DNA of 64,000 nt from Fervidobacterium pennivorans. Its GTDB lineage: Bacteria > Thermotogota > Thermotogae > Thermotogales > Fervidobacteriaceae. The stretch spans positions 1,758,001 through 1,822,000 of the forward strand of contig NZ_CP011393.1 of NCBI RefSeq assembly GCF_001644665.1, written 5' to 3'. Position 1 is the first letter of the stretch; every line of letters begins with the position of its first letter. Shown here one piece after another: positions 51,208 to 59,670 of this stretch. Position numbers and translations under genes: made by a program. The notes beneath the pieces are model-generated. The model saw only the letters and a program-made list of their open reading frames with translations, was not told the DNA's origin and did no database searches.

Positions 51208-51225
51208 TGTGATTTTTAAGCAATA

Positions 51226-52266
51226 TTATCTGTCCGACATCTCGTATATCTTGAAGTTATCAGTTCTAAGCAACCGCTTTTTCGGTGTAACTAAAAGAAC
51301 CTCTGCACCGTACTTTGGGAAAACGGTTCGCGTAAATAACCACCTATCTTCTCCAAGGACAAATGCAGCTGTTGAAAACGCATCAGCAATAACAGGGTCA
51401 TTAGATATCACGGTTGCACTGATTGCTTTATTTGCAGGATAACCCGTTCTTGGGTCCAGTATATGGTGGTACCTCACGTTATCAACGATAAAGAATCTCT
51501 CGTAATCGCCACTTGTGGCTACGGAACCTTCACTCAGGTAGACTATCGTTATATTTTCTCCTGGCTGTCCACGTGGGTCTCTGACACCTATAACCCAATT
51601 TGTTTTGTTGTATTTTGGACCAAGAATCATTATCTGCCCACCCGTTTCCACAAACCCATGGCAAGATTTATCGAATTCCTTAGCTATTTGGTAAGCACGT
51701 TTCAGTGCGTATCCTTTTAATATACCGCCAAGGTCGATCCATGCACCGTTTGTTTTAATTTTCTTGTTAACATAATCAATTGCTATCTTTTGATAACCAG
51801 ACTTTGAAGCTGCCTCTGCTATCTCACTGGCGCTTGGAACTGTGAATGTTCCCGTTGCCTCCCTTTCTGTAAACTTGCTGAATCCCCATAGCTGGATAAG
51901 ACGTCCTAATGCAGGGTCAAACGCACCTTCCGTATCACGCGCAATCTTAAGTGCTAAATCTATCACCGATAATGTTTCGTCATCAACTTCAACCCAATCT
52001 TCTGAGTGGTTCAGCTTGTATATAATAGATGACTCGACGTATGGATCAAATTTCTTTTCTAATCGTTTCATTTCGGCAAATATCGCTTTGGAAATGGTCG
52101 AAGGATTGATCTTCGAAGAAATTCTGATGCGAACATAAGTTCCAAATATGTAATCTTCAAAGTCTGAATACTGACCTGTTTTTCCAGAAATAAAAAGCAA
52201 ATAGATAGCTGCGATAATTATGAAAAAAACAATAACTGAAAACACAACAATTCTGTTGAGTATCAT
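51226..52266 (-). CDS. apbE: FAD:protein FMN transferase ApbE
   Basis: About 346 residues with an N-terminal membrane anchor (IVVFSVIVFFIIIAAIYLLF). ApbE attaches FMN covalently to Thr/Ser of flavoproteins such as RnfG, RnfD and NqrC. Family motifs: GAFDPALGRLIQLWGF, IDLGGILKGYALKRA, FVETGGQIMILG, HHILDPRTGYPANK and DAFSTAAFVLG, the last two near the Mg2+ site. ATG 52266 overlaps the amrS stop by 4 nt (ATGA). The Rnf genes it might serve are not in the window. Confidence 0.95.
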   Translation of the reverse strand: MILNRIVVFSVIVFFIIIAAIYLLFISGKTGQYSDFEDYIFGTYVRIRISSKINPSTISKAIFAEMKRLEKKFDPYVESSIIYKLNHSEDWVEVDDETLSVIDLALKIARDTEGAFDPALGRLIQLWGFSKFTEREATGTFTVPSASEIAEAASKSGYQKIAIDYVNKKIKTNGAWIDLGGILKGYALKRAYQIAKEFDKSCHGFVETGGQIMILGPKYNKTNWVIGVRDPRGQPGENITIVYLSEGSVATSGDYERFFIVDNVRYHHILDPRTGYPANKAISATVISNDPVIADAFSTAAFVLGEDRWLFTRTVFPKYGAEVLLVTPKKRLLRTDNFKIYEMSDR

Positions 52267-53306
52267 GATTTCTTTAGGATCTGGTTGTTGCACACCTTAC
52301 ACCGCCCTTCTTCATCCAGATTTATGATTCTCACATCATAGCCTCTTCTTATTATAACAAGACTTCCACACTTTGGACAATATGTACTTTCGTATCGCTC
52401 ATCCCAGACATTCCCCAGGTATACGTAATTAAGATATTTTTTGGCAAGTTTGTAAGCTTCTATCAGGAATTCCACTCTCGTTGGAGGTTCATCGTATCTA
52501 TATGCAGGATGGTAACGAGACAGATGGAGAGGAATATCGCTGGATATCCTTGCCAATGTCCGGAATTCTTCTTCAAGTTCATCGAAATTGTCGTTCCCTC
52601 CCGTAACTATCAGCGTAGTAACCTCCACATGAACACCCGCGTTATGAACCTTTTCTATAGCCCTCAGTACATCCTCATACCTTCCACCACAAACTTTTTG
52701 ATAAAATTCGTTGTTAAAGGCTTTAAGGTCTATGTTCATTGCATCGATGAAAGGTATCAATTCCTCAAGTGGCTGGTCGTTGATGTAACCATTTGTAACC
52801 AACACGTTCTTGAGATTTTTAGCTTTTGCCAATTTGGCTGTTTCATACACAAACTCATACCATACTATTGGTTCACTGTATGTGTAAGCGATACCTATGT
52901 TCCCTTCGTGTATGTATTCTTTTGCTATATCGACTAAATCCTCAGGAGTTATCTTTTTAACGTACGACGGTCTTTGTTGGGAAATCTCCCAATTTTGACA
53001 AAACAGACATCGAAAGTTGCAACCCCAAGTGCCTACGGATATTATTGAACCCCCCGGGTAGAAATGGAAAAGAGGTTTTTTCTCTATGGGGTCAAGTGCT
53101 ATCGAACTGACTTCACCGTAGTTTAGGGAATAAAGCTTACCGTTTACGTTTTTTCTAACTTTGCAAACTCCGACACTGTTTTCTTTTATCACACAATTAT
53201 GTGGACACAAGCCGCATTTAACCATGTTATTTCCAAGTTGTTCGTAAAACATCGCCTCTTTGAGTTTTATGAACTCATGCACACTACCATATTCGTTGGT
53301 GCTCAT
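52263..53306 (-). CDS. amrS: AmmeMemoRadiSam system radical SAM enzyme AmrS
   Basis: A 347-residue radical SAM protein. An N-terminal Cys region (CGLCPHNCVIKENSVGVC) precedes the SAM-cluster motif GTWGCNFRCLFCQNWEISQ (about residue 97). The middle has LVTNGYINDQPLEELIPF and MNIDLKAFNNEFY. The C-terminal CPKC ... CKVC pair suggests a zinc ribbon. This matches AmrS of the AmmeMemoRadiSam group, whose substrate is not settled. The Memo and AMMECR1 partners are not adjacent. It is coupled to apbE by a 4-nt overlap. Confidence 0.92.
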   Translation of the reverse strand: MSTNEYGSVHEFIKLKEAMFYEQLGNNMVKCGLCPHNCVIKENSVGVCKVRKNVNGKLYSLNYGEVSSIALDPIEKKPLFHFYPGGSIISVGTWGCNFRCLFCQNWEISQQRPSYVKKITPEDLVDIAKEYIHEGNIGIAYTYSEPIVWYEFVYETAKLAKAKNLKNVLVTNGYINDQPLEELIPFIDAMNIDLKAFNNEFYQKVCGGRYEDVLRAIEKVHNAGVHVEVTTLIVTGGNDNFDELEEEFRTLARISSDIPLHLSRYHPAYRYDEPPTRVEFLIEAYKLAKKYLNYVYLGNVWDERYESTYCPKCGSLVIIRRGYDVRIINLDEEGRCKVCNNQILKKS

Positions 53307-53324
53307 TCAGACTTACCACCTCTA

Positions 53325-55889
53325 TTAATTTTTAACAAATAACGTCTTAAAAGAATTTTTGAGAGGTCTTACATTCTGTATCACTTCACCATTTGGTAAA
53401 ACGATTCTTTCATATCCATTTCCGACTGTTGTCTTGGATATCTCACTTTTCAAAGGTTCCTCATCAAGTACATAATCTATTTTTAGCTTTCCTAATTCGT
53501 ATGTGTTTGGATATATTAGTGTATAATCACCGTCTGGAATATGAGCCTTAAAAACACTCTTGCCATCTGTTCCAAAACCTGCCTTTACTGCTACATGTAT
53601 ACCGAATGGTAGTTCCAAGGAATATGCAAGGGAGTACGGGGCTAACAGATTTTCAACCTTTGTTGGAGGAGTCAACGCTATCTTCAAAATATCGTACTCC
53701 ATCTGGGTCCGTTCCCAATCATCTTCAACCTTTACCTCTTCCTTTTGTATCACCTTTCCGAAAAGTTTGCTACCGATTTTAACAACCTCTGGGTTAATAC
53801 CACTTTTTAAAGAGCGTAACTTTTGGATAGCTTTTCTTCTGCTTCCAAATATATCATCGAATGTTCCTATCTTTATTAGTGCTTCTATTGTGGAAAGTGA
53901 AAATCCAGATTTCTCTACAAACTCTTCAAATGAATCGAATGTTTGATTTTGCAGGATTTCTGCCTTTTCTGGAGAAATTCCAGGGACAACATAGAGTGGC
54001 ATTATATACGTCTTTTCTTCTGCCTCTCTGCCACTTTGAACAGGTGAAGACCCAATATACACCTTAGGTGGATGTATCGTGAAACCGAGCGCCTGTAAAT
54101 TGTAAACAGCTGTAGGTAGAATCGTTGTGTCGTACTTTAGATAGACGTCGTAAAAGAGCTTTGGATAATTGACTTTGAAATATGCCATAAGGTATGTAAT
54201 GTGCGCATATGCTACTGCGTGGGACTTGTTAAATGCGTACTCTCCTAAACTAAGTATAATTCTTGCAAGTTCTTTACCATCGTTGCCGTAAATTTCTACA
54301 AGTTTCTTCGTGAGTATTTCATATATTTCTTTGACCTTGGTTACATCCTTTTTTGCTATCGCCTTTCTTAGTTCGTCTGCCTGAACACTTGTCAACCCTG
54401 CTAAGTCCATAGCAATTTTCATTACCTGCTCTTGGTAAATTGGGAAGCCGTAAGTGTCATTTAATTGCGGGACTTTGAATTTTAGCTCTTTTTTGAATTT
54501 AAGTTCCTTTATTTCCCTGGTTACACCAGCTTTAATAGGTCCTGGTCTGTTGAGTGAAATTGCTAAAACGAGTTCTTCAAACTTTCTGGGTTTTAAGTCT
54601 CGAACAACTTGCTTGGCTATAAAACTGTCAAGCTGGAAAACGTTATCCGTAAAACCGACAGATATATACTTGTACGTCTTTTTACCTTCGTTGGTTCTCT
54701 CAAATTCGGGGAGCATTTCGTATAAATCATTCAAATCACTATTCTTAGAAATAACTGAAAAATTCCATAATTGTTTTGCTTCTTCTTTTATGTGCTTTAG
54801 GATGGTCAGCGTCTTTAAACCAAGGATATCGAACTTAACATATCCAAGCTTTTCTAAATCCTTCATATCCCACTCTACCGTTTCCGTGCCGGGAGTGAGT
54901 GGAAGGTCCATTGGGGTCGTTGAGATTATAACGCCCGCTGCATGTGTTGTTTTTTGAACGGGGATATCGCACAGGTAATCTGATAAAGCTCCATACTCAT
55001 TTAATATCTTTTCTGGCATTGCTGCGAACGCACTTATGTTGAAGACATTTGCAAATTTCTCTCTTAGGATACTTATCAGTCTTTGGCGTTGCATATCTTC
55101 AACGTCTAAATCAATATCTGGATAATCTCTCCTGCCCTCGTTCAAAAACCTTTCAAATAACAACCCGAATTTCATAGGGTTTATCTTCGTAATTCCAAGT
55201 CTGTAAGCGAGTAAACTACCAACAGCACTTCCCCTTCCGGGTCCCACCTCTATGTCATTTTCCTTTGCTAAATCCACTATGCGTTTAATTGTGTAAAAAT
55301 ACCCCTCAAATCCAAATTTCTTGACTAATTCAATTTCGTGTCTGAGTCTGTTGTAATATTCTTTCTCATTTTCCAAAAGTTCGAGGAACACATCTTTTGA
55401 GTCATTATAATACAGCGTTTGAGTACTTTTCAAATCGTATAAAAATTCGCCTTTGACGTTCAGTTCAAAACCTTTGAAATCCGCTACCGAAGAGACTTTT
55501 TCAGGAGCTTTTCCAAAATATTCTACCAATGCCTTAAAGTAATCTTCTTGACCAGGCAGATAGTAAATCGGTGGCTGAGAGATGGACTCGAAGTTGTGCT
55601 TGAGAAGTTCCACAAGCTTTGGAGTCTTTCCATAGTTATTGTATATGCTAAACATCTTTTTCAAATCGTTTGTGTCTTTGGCAATGTAAGTCTCCGTACC
55701 AACTCTAAGTCCTACGATACCTTTCAATTTGTAAGTCTTAGCCGTTTCCAAAAATTTAACGACACCACAGAATGTAGTATCAGAAAGCACTACCTGGTCA
55801 AACCCGTTTTCCAGGCACCATTTGAACAATTCTTCAAATTTTATCACGGAACCTTCAAAAGAATAAGGTGAAGCAACGCAAATAGTTAT
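53325..55889 (-). CDS. dnaE: DNA polymerase III alpha subunit DnaE (short form), apparent ATA start
   Basis: A short DnaE (854 aa from ATA 55889, 840 from GTG 55847), like the roughly 842-aa Thermotoga DnaE. The polymerase core is clear: GPGRGSAVGSLLAYRLGI, the catalytic PDIDLDVEDMQR, VKFDILGLKTLTIL (third Asp), SLNRPGPIKAG, YGFPIYQEQVM and NKSHAVAYAHITYLMAYFKVNYP. Codons upstream of GTG encode ITICVASPYSFEGS, aligning with the conserved HVHSEYSLLDG strand of the PHP domain. GAGGTGG (55897-55903) sits 7 nt before ATA. The PHP metal ligands are lost. T. maritima also has a PolC; none is seen here. Confidence 0.92.
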   Translation of the reverse strand: MTICVASPYSFEGSVIKFEELFKWCLENGFDQVVLSDTTFCGVVKFLETAKTYKLKGIVGLRVGTETYIAKDTNDLKKMFSIYNNYGKTPKLVELLKHNFESISQPPIYYLPGQEDYFKALVEYFGKAPEKVSSVADFKGFELNVKGEFLYDLKSTQTLYYNDSKDVFLELLENEKEYYNRLRHEIELVKKFGFEGYFYTIKRIVDLAKENDIEVGPGRGSAVGSLLAYRLGITKINPMKFGLLFERFLNEGRRDYPDIDLDVEDMQRQRLISILREKFANVFNISAFAAMPEKILNEYGALSDYLCDIPVQKTTHAAGVIISTTPMDLPLTPGTETVEWDMKDLEKLGYVKFDILGLKTLTILKHIKEEAKQLWNFSVISKNSDLNDLYEMLPEFERTNEGKKTYKYISVGFTDNVFQLDSFIAKQVVRDLKPRKFEELVLAISLNRPGPIKAGVTREIKELKFKKELKFKVPQLNDTYGFPIYQEQVMKIAMDLAGLTSVQADELRKAIAKKDVTKVKEIYEILTKKLVEIYGNDGKELARIILSLGEYAFNKSHAVAYAHITYLMAYFKVNYPKLFYDVYLKYDTTILPTAVYNLQALGFTIHPPKVYIGSSPVQSGREAEEKTYIMPLYVVPGISPEKAEILQNQTFDSFEEFVEKSGFSLSTIEALIKIGTFDDIFGSRRKAIQKLRSLKSGINPEVVKIGSKLFGKVIQKEEVKVEDDWERTQMEYDILKIALTPPTKVENLLAPYSLAYSLELPFGIHVAVKAGFGTDGKSVFKAHIPDGDYTLIYPNTYELGKLKIDYVLDEEPLKSEISKTTVGNGYERIVLPNGEVIQNVRPLKNSFKTLFVKN

Positions 55890-55903
55890 AAATCAACCAC
55901 CTC
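55887..55903 (-). promoter_or_regulatory. SD and candidate non-canonical start (ATA) of dnaE
   Basis: GAGGTGG (55897-55903) and ATA (55887-55889) at 7-nt spacing. The only in-frame alternatives before GTG 55847 are ATT (55883) and no ATG/GTG/TTG, and a TGA closes the frame 6 nt upstream. GTG 55847 has a weaker GAAGG 4 nt upstream. Confidence 0.5.
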
Positions 55904-55929
55904 AAACAACCGGTATCACTGATATATTT

Positions 55930-56583
55930 TCACTGGTCAGATGCATTCAAAATTTCTTGTCTCAACTCTGGAAGCCTCGGATTTCTGAACACGCCGTATC
56001 CCATCACCAAAATATCAACGCCTGCTTTAACAAGTTCTACGGCGTTTTCATTTCCAACTCCTCCATCAACCGCAATTTTGAAGTTTAGTTCTCTTCCCTT
56101 TCTAATGTCATTAAGCCTTTTTATTTTGTCCAGCATTGTTGGAATGAACTTTTGCCCAGAAAAGCCTGGATTGACTGTCATCACCAATATACCATCCACG
56201 TATGGTAAAATTTCATCTAATGTGAACAACGGCGTTGCCGGATTGATAGCAACGAACGCTTCCACACCCAAAGACTTCATATACTCGACCGTTCTGTGGA
56301 GATGATAACATACCTCTTGATGGACAGTGATTCTTGTAGCTCCTCTTTCAACGAAACCTTTGATAAGTTCTGTTGGATTAGTAACCATAAGGTGTGCATC
56401 AATTGGCAAATTGGTGAATGTTCTAAGAGCCTCTATCATCGGAAATCCAAAAGTTAAATTCGGAACAAAGTGCCCATCCATAACGTCAAGATGTATTTCG
56501 TCTATCATCTCCTCCACTCTTTTAACCTCTTCACTTAGGTATGCCAAGTTGGCTGCAAGTATAGATGCGCTTACAATAGCCAT
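55930..56583 (-). CDS. rpe: Ribulose-phosphate 3-epimerase
   Basis: A 217-residue TIM-barrel epimerase that interconverts ribulose 5-phosphate and xylulose 5-phosphate. VSASILAANLAYLSEEV, IHLDVMDGHFVPNLTFG, DAHLMVTNP, MTVNPGFSGQKFI and AVDGGVGNENA carry the metal-binding His/Asp residues and the phosphate-binding C-terminus (VMGYGVFRN). SD GGAGGATAAA lies before the ATG. dnaE follows on the same strand. It diverges from phoH. Confidence 0.97.
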   Translation of the reverse strand: MAIVSASILAANLAYLSEEVKRVEEMIDEIHLDVMDGHFVPNLTFGFPMIEALRTFTNLPIDAHLMVTNPTELIKGFVERGATRITVHQEVCYHLHRTVEYMKSLGVEAFVAINPATPLFTLDEILPYVDGILVMTVNPGFSGQKFIPTMLDKIKRLNDIRKGRELNFKIAVDGGVGNENAVELVKAGVDILVMGYGVFRNPRLPELRQEILNASDQ

Positions 56584-56708
56584 AGTTTATCCTCCTTTTC
56601 AAACAATTATTACCCTCATTATGGTTATTAAATCTAAATTGAACCTTCACGATACACATCGGAAAAATAAAACGTCATATTTTAACAGAAATCTTTCATC
56701 TTTTCTGA

Positions 56709-56714
56709 TATAAT
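56709..56714 (+). promoter_or_regulatory. Candidate -10 box for the phoH-HD-ybeY operon
   Basis: TATAAT, 47 nt before the phoH start. TTAACA (56682-56687) lies upstream but 21 nt away, longer than ideal. Confidence 0.4.
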
Positions 56715-56760
56715 TATACACGTGGAAACTAAAAATACAAACAATTTGCGAGGTGAAGGT

Positions 56761-57726
56761 GTGTCGGTAAGGAGAATTGTTGTGCCTGATGATGTGGCTA
56801 TGATAGAAGTGCTTGGACAATACGATAACAAGGCGCGGTATCTGAGAAGGAGATACAATGTGGAAATCTCTGTTGTAGACAACGAAATCAGGGTAAAAGG
56901 AGAGGATGAAAGGTCCCTCGATATTGTCGAAAAAGTTTTAAGGGAAGTTATCAATATAACACGCGATGGACACTTGCTTGACTGGACAGAATTTGAATAC
57001 ATAGTTGAAGAAAACGAGAAGATAGAAAACCCAAGGGAAGTATACAAAAAATCTGTCGGAAAGGTAAAAGCCAAGACAGAAGGTCAGAAAAGATATTTAG
57101 AAGCCATAGAGAAAAACGATATAGTCTTTGCGATAGGTCCCGCGGGAACAGGTAAGACGTATCTTGCATCGGCTGTGGCTGTAGATTATCTAAAATCAGG
57201 AAAAGTGCAAAGAATTGTCCTCACAAGGCCCGCGGTTGAAGCTGGAGAAAAACTTGGATTTCTGCCAGGTGACTTGACAGAGAAGGTAGATCCTTATCTC
57301 AGACCTTTGTACGATGCACTTATAGATATGCTTGGAATCGAAAAATTTATCTCTCTCAGGGAGAAAAACGTAATAGAAATAGCGCCTCTGGCGTATATGC
57401 GTGGGCGAACCCTGAATAACGCTTTTATCATACTGGATGAAGCACAAAATACAACATACGAGCAAATGAAAATGTTCCTGACACGTATGGGGTTTGGTTC
57501 AAAAGTTATAGTTACCGGCGATATTACGCAAATAGATATCGAAGAAAGGTCGGGACTTGTAGTAGCGCAAGAGATACTCAAAGATATAGAAGGAATCGCG
57601 TTTGTTTACTTAACCGATGCCGACGTAGTAAGACATCCTCTTGTTAAGAAAATCATAAGAGCATACGATAACTTTGAAAGAATGGAAAAACAAGAAAAAA
57701 AGGAAAAGCAGAAAACAAGCAGGTAA
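56761..57726 (+). CDS. PhoH-like ATPase
   Basis: About 321 residues. A small N-terminal domain (VVPDDVAMIEVLGQYDNKAR, KH-like) precedes the P-loop domain with Walker A GPAGTGKTYLA (about residue 125), RPAVEAGEKLGFLPGDL, MRGRTLNNAFIILDEAQNTT (Walker B) and GDITQIDI. It is normally found next to ybeY, as here (one gene between), and is linked to RNA metabolism. GTG 56761 has GAGGTG 5 nt upstream; an in-frame GTG at 56722 has no SD. Confidence 0.93.
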   Translation: MSVRRIVVPDDVAMIEVLGQYDNKARYLRRRYNVEISVVDNEIRVKGEDERSLDIVEKVLREVINITRDGHLLDWTEFEYIVEENEKIENPREVYKKSVGKVKAKTEGQKRYLEAIEKNDIVFAIGPAGTGKTYLASAVAVDYLKSGKVQRIVLTRPAVEAGEKLGFLPGDLTEKVDPYLRPLYDALIDMLGIEKFISLREKNVIEIAPLAYMRGRTLNNAFIILDEAQNTTYEQMKMFLTRMGFGSKVIVTGDITQIDIEERSGLVVAQEILKDIEGIAFVYLTDADVVRHPLVKKIIRAYDNFERMEKQEKKEKQKTSR

Positions 57727-57774
57727 ATATCAGAGCATCAAAAATAGTGTTCACGCGAGGAGAGAACGAGAAGA

Positions 57775-59157
57775 ATGGAACAACGAGCTCATAAGTCAGA
57801 AGTAATGTTAAGTGAATCTTTCATGTACGATGGAGTTATTATAGCACTTATCATAAGCGTTGCAAATAACCTCTACGACCTCGGAGTCCTTGACCTTGCA
57901 AATGAGTTTATTTTGATACTCATAATATGGTATGGCATTATTGAACATTTCATCCGGAACTCTAATGTCATCAACTTTGATATCAGGTATAGATTACTTT
58001 TCTACACAACCCTGCTTGGTGGAGCAGCCTTAAATACTATAGTTTATAAAACATACGGTATTAGCTACATACCAATTATAATTGCTCCAATGATTATTAC
58101 ACTCCTTGTTGACTACGAGTTCGGTGCTAGCGCTGGGTTGATTCTCTCACTTTCAACCGCTTTTCATCACCACGATTTCTTCATGTTCCTACACCTTTTC
58201 CCTCAAGTGGTTATCTCTACATACTTGCTAAAGAACACAAAGAATAGAATACAGGTCGCAAAAGCTGGTTTAGTATCGGGTATCGTTAGCTTGTTAATGA
58301 TTCTTTTACAAGAACCAGTTCGACATTTTTACTTCTCTCTGAAAGACTACATAGTGATATTCTTGAACCCCATATTCTCATCTATTGCCGTTGTTGGCAT
58401 TCTGCCGTATATCGAAATAACGACACGCATTTACTCCAACATTGGGCTTGCTGAAATTGCGACGATTAACCATCCTTTGCTTAAAACTCTTTCACTCCAT
58501 GCGCCTGGCACCTATCAACACAGCTTACGAGTTGCTGAACTAGCCGAACATGCTGCAGAAAGCATAGGTGCTAATTCAGTACTTGTCAGAGCCTGCGCGC
58601 TTTACCATGACATTGGTAAGGTAAGAAACCCTGAGTTTTTTGTAGAGAACTTAAAGTCACCTGAGGAAAACCCGCACAATACATTACCTCCTGACGTTAG
58701 CAAGAGTATCATTATGAAGCACGTTACCGATGGTATCGAAATTGCTCGGAAAAACAGATTACCTATCCAAATAGAACTAGCAATTCCTCAACACCATGGA
58801 ACAAGAGTACAGAAGTATTTCTATATAAAGGCTTTGACAGAAAACCAAAATACCCCTATAGAAGAATATCGATATCCAGGACCAAAACCAAAAAGTAAAG
58901 AAATGGGTATTCTGATGCTGGCTGATATTGTTGAGGCAACATCAAAGAGTCTTAAAAACACTTCAGTCGAAGAAATAAAAAAGGTCATAGAGAAGACTAT
59001 AATAGAGCTCTTTGAAGAGAATCAGCTCGACGAAACCGGTTTAACACTGGGTGAATTAAGAACCATAATGGATAGTTTCTTGGGTGTCTTTCAAAGTCTT
59101 TCAGCGCATAGGATAGAATACCCAACGATAAATAAGGAGATAGAAACTATAGGATAA
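57775..59157 (+). CDS. 7TM-like HD phosphohydrolase (PgpH type, short)
   Basis: A 460-residue membrane protein with about seven hydrophobic segments in residues 15-225, then a cytoplasmic HD domain. That domain has APGTYQHSLRVAELAEHAAE, ALYHDIGKVRNPEFFVEN, MKHVTDGIEIARK, IPQHHGTRVQKYFY and LMLADIVEATSKSL. PgpH enzymes degrade c-di-AMP. This protein is shorter than the usual roughly 700 residues because the large N-terminal extracellular domain (7TMR-HDED) is missing. The order phoH - pgpH - ybeY is a conserved cluster. GAGGAGAG lies before the ATG. Confidence 0.9.
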   Translation: MEQRAHKSEVMLSESFMYDGVIIALIISVANNLYDLGVLDLANEFILILIIWYGIIEHFIRNSNVINFDIRYRLLFYTTLLGGAALNTIVYKTYGISYIPIIIAPMIITLLVDYEFGASAGLILSLSTAFHHHDFFMFLHLFPQVVISTYLLKNTKNRIQVAKAGLVSGIVSLLMILLQEPVRHFYFSLKDYIVIFLNPIFSSIAVVGILPYIEITTRIYSNIGLAEIATINHPLLKTLSLHAPGTYQHSLRVAELAEHAAESIGANSVLVRACALYHDIGKVRNPEFFVENLKSPEENPHNTLPPDVSKSIIMKHVTDGIEIARKNRLPIQIELAIPQHHGTRVQKYFYIKALTENQNTPIEEYRYPGPKPKSKEMGILMLADIVEATSKSLKNTSVEEIKKVIEKTIIELFEENQLDETGLTLGELRTIMDSFLGVFQSLSAHRIEYPTINKEIETIG

Positions 59158-59180
59158 AAATAGAACAACGAAAAAACAGG

Positions 59181-59663
59181 ATGGTGATATTCTTGGAAGA
59201 GTTACTTAGGTTTTTCGAAGTACCTGAAGAAGTGGAGAAAATACTAAGTCCCTACAAAAAGAAACTTTCCGAAATCATTGAAAAAGAAATTGGAAGAGTT
59301 CTTATACACTTTATTTTCGTTGATACTGAAACAATCTCAGAGATGAATATGGATTACCGAGGCAAAGAAGGACCAACCGACGTACTAACATTTGTTTATG
59401 GGAACTCTCACGAAAAAGTTGAAAATCCAGGAGAGAAAGAATTTGAAACCACAACCGAACCGTATGCTGAAGGATATATATGCTTAGATATTGTTAAGAA
59501 AAATGCTGAGGAATACGGTAACACTTTCGAACAAGAACTCTTAACAGTGATCGTGCACTCGATTTTGCACATGGCTGGTTACGACCATGAATACGATACA
59601 ACAAATGCTGAGGAAATGTTCCAAAAGCAAGAAATGTACCTTAAGAACTTATTTGCTGAATAA
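59181..59663 (+). CDS. ybeY: Endoribonuclease YbeY
   Basis: A 160-residue YbeY, a zinc-dependent RNase involved in 16S rRNA maturation and ribosome quality control. The metal site HSILHMAGYDHEYD gives the H-x3-H-x5-H pattern. MNMDYRGKEGPTDVLTFVYG is also diagnostic. Start is uncertain: ATG 59181, or TTG 59193 with GGATGGTGA as SD. It is the third gene of the phoH-HD-ybeY run and ends 7 nt before the convergent MBL gene. Confidence 0.95.
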   Translation: MVIFLEELLRFFEVPEEVEKILSPYKKKLSEIIEKEIGRVLIHFIFVDTETISEMNMDYRGKEGPTDVLTFVYGNSHEKVENPGEKEFETTTEPYAEGYICLDIVKKNAEEYGNTFEQELLTVIVHSILHMAGYDHEYDTTNAEEMFQKQEMYLKNLFAE

Positions 59664-59670
59664 CCGTTAA

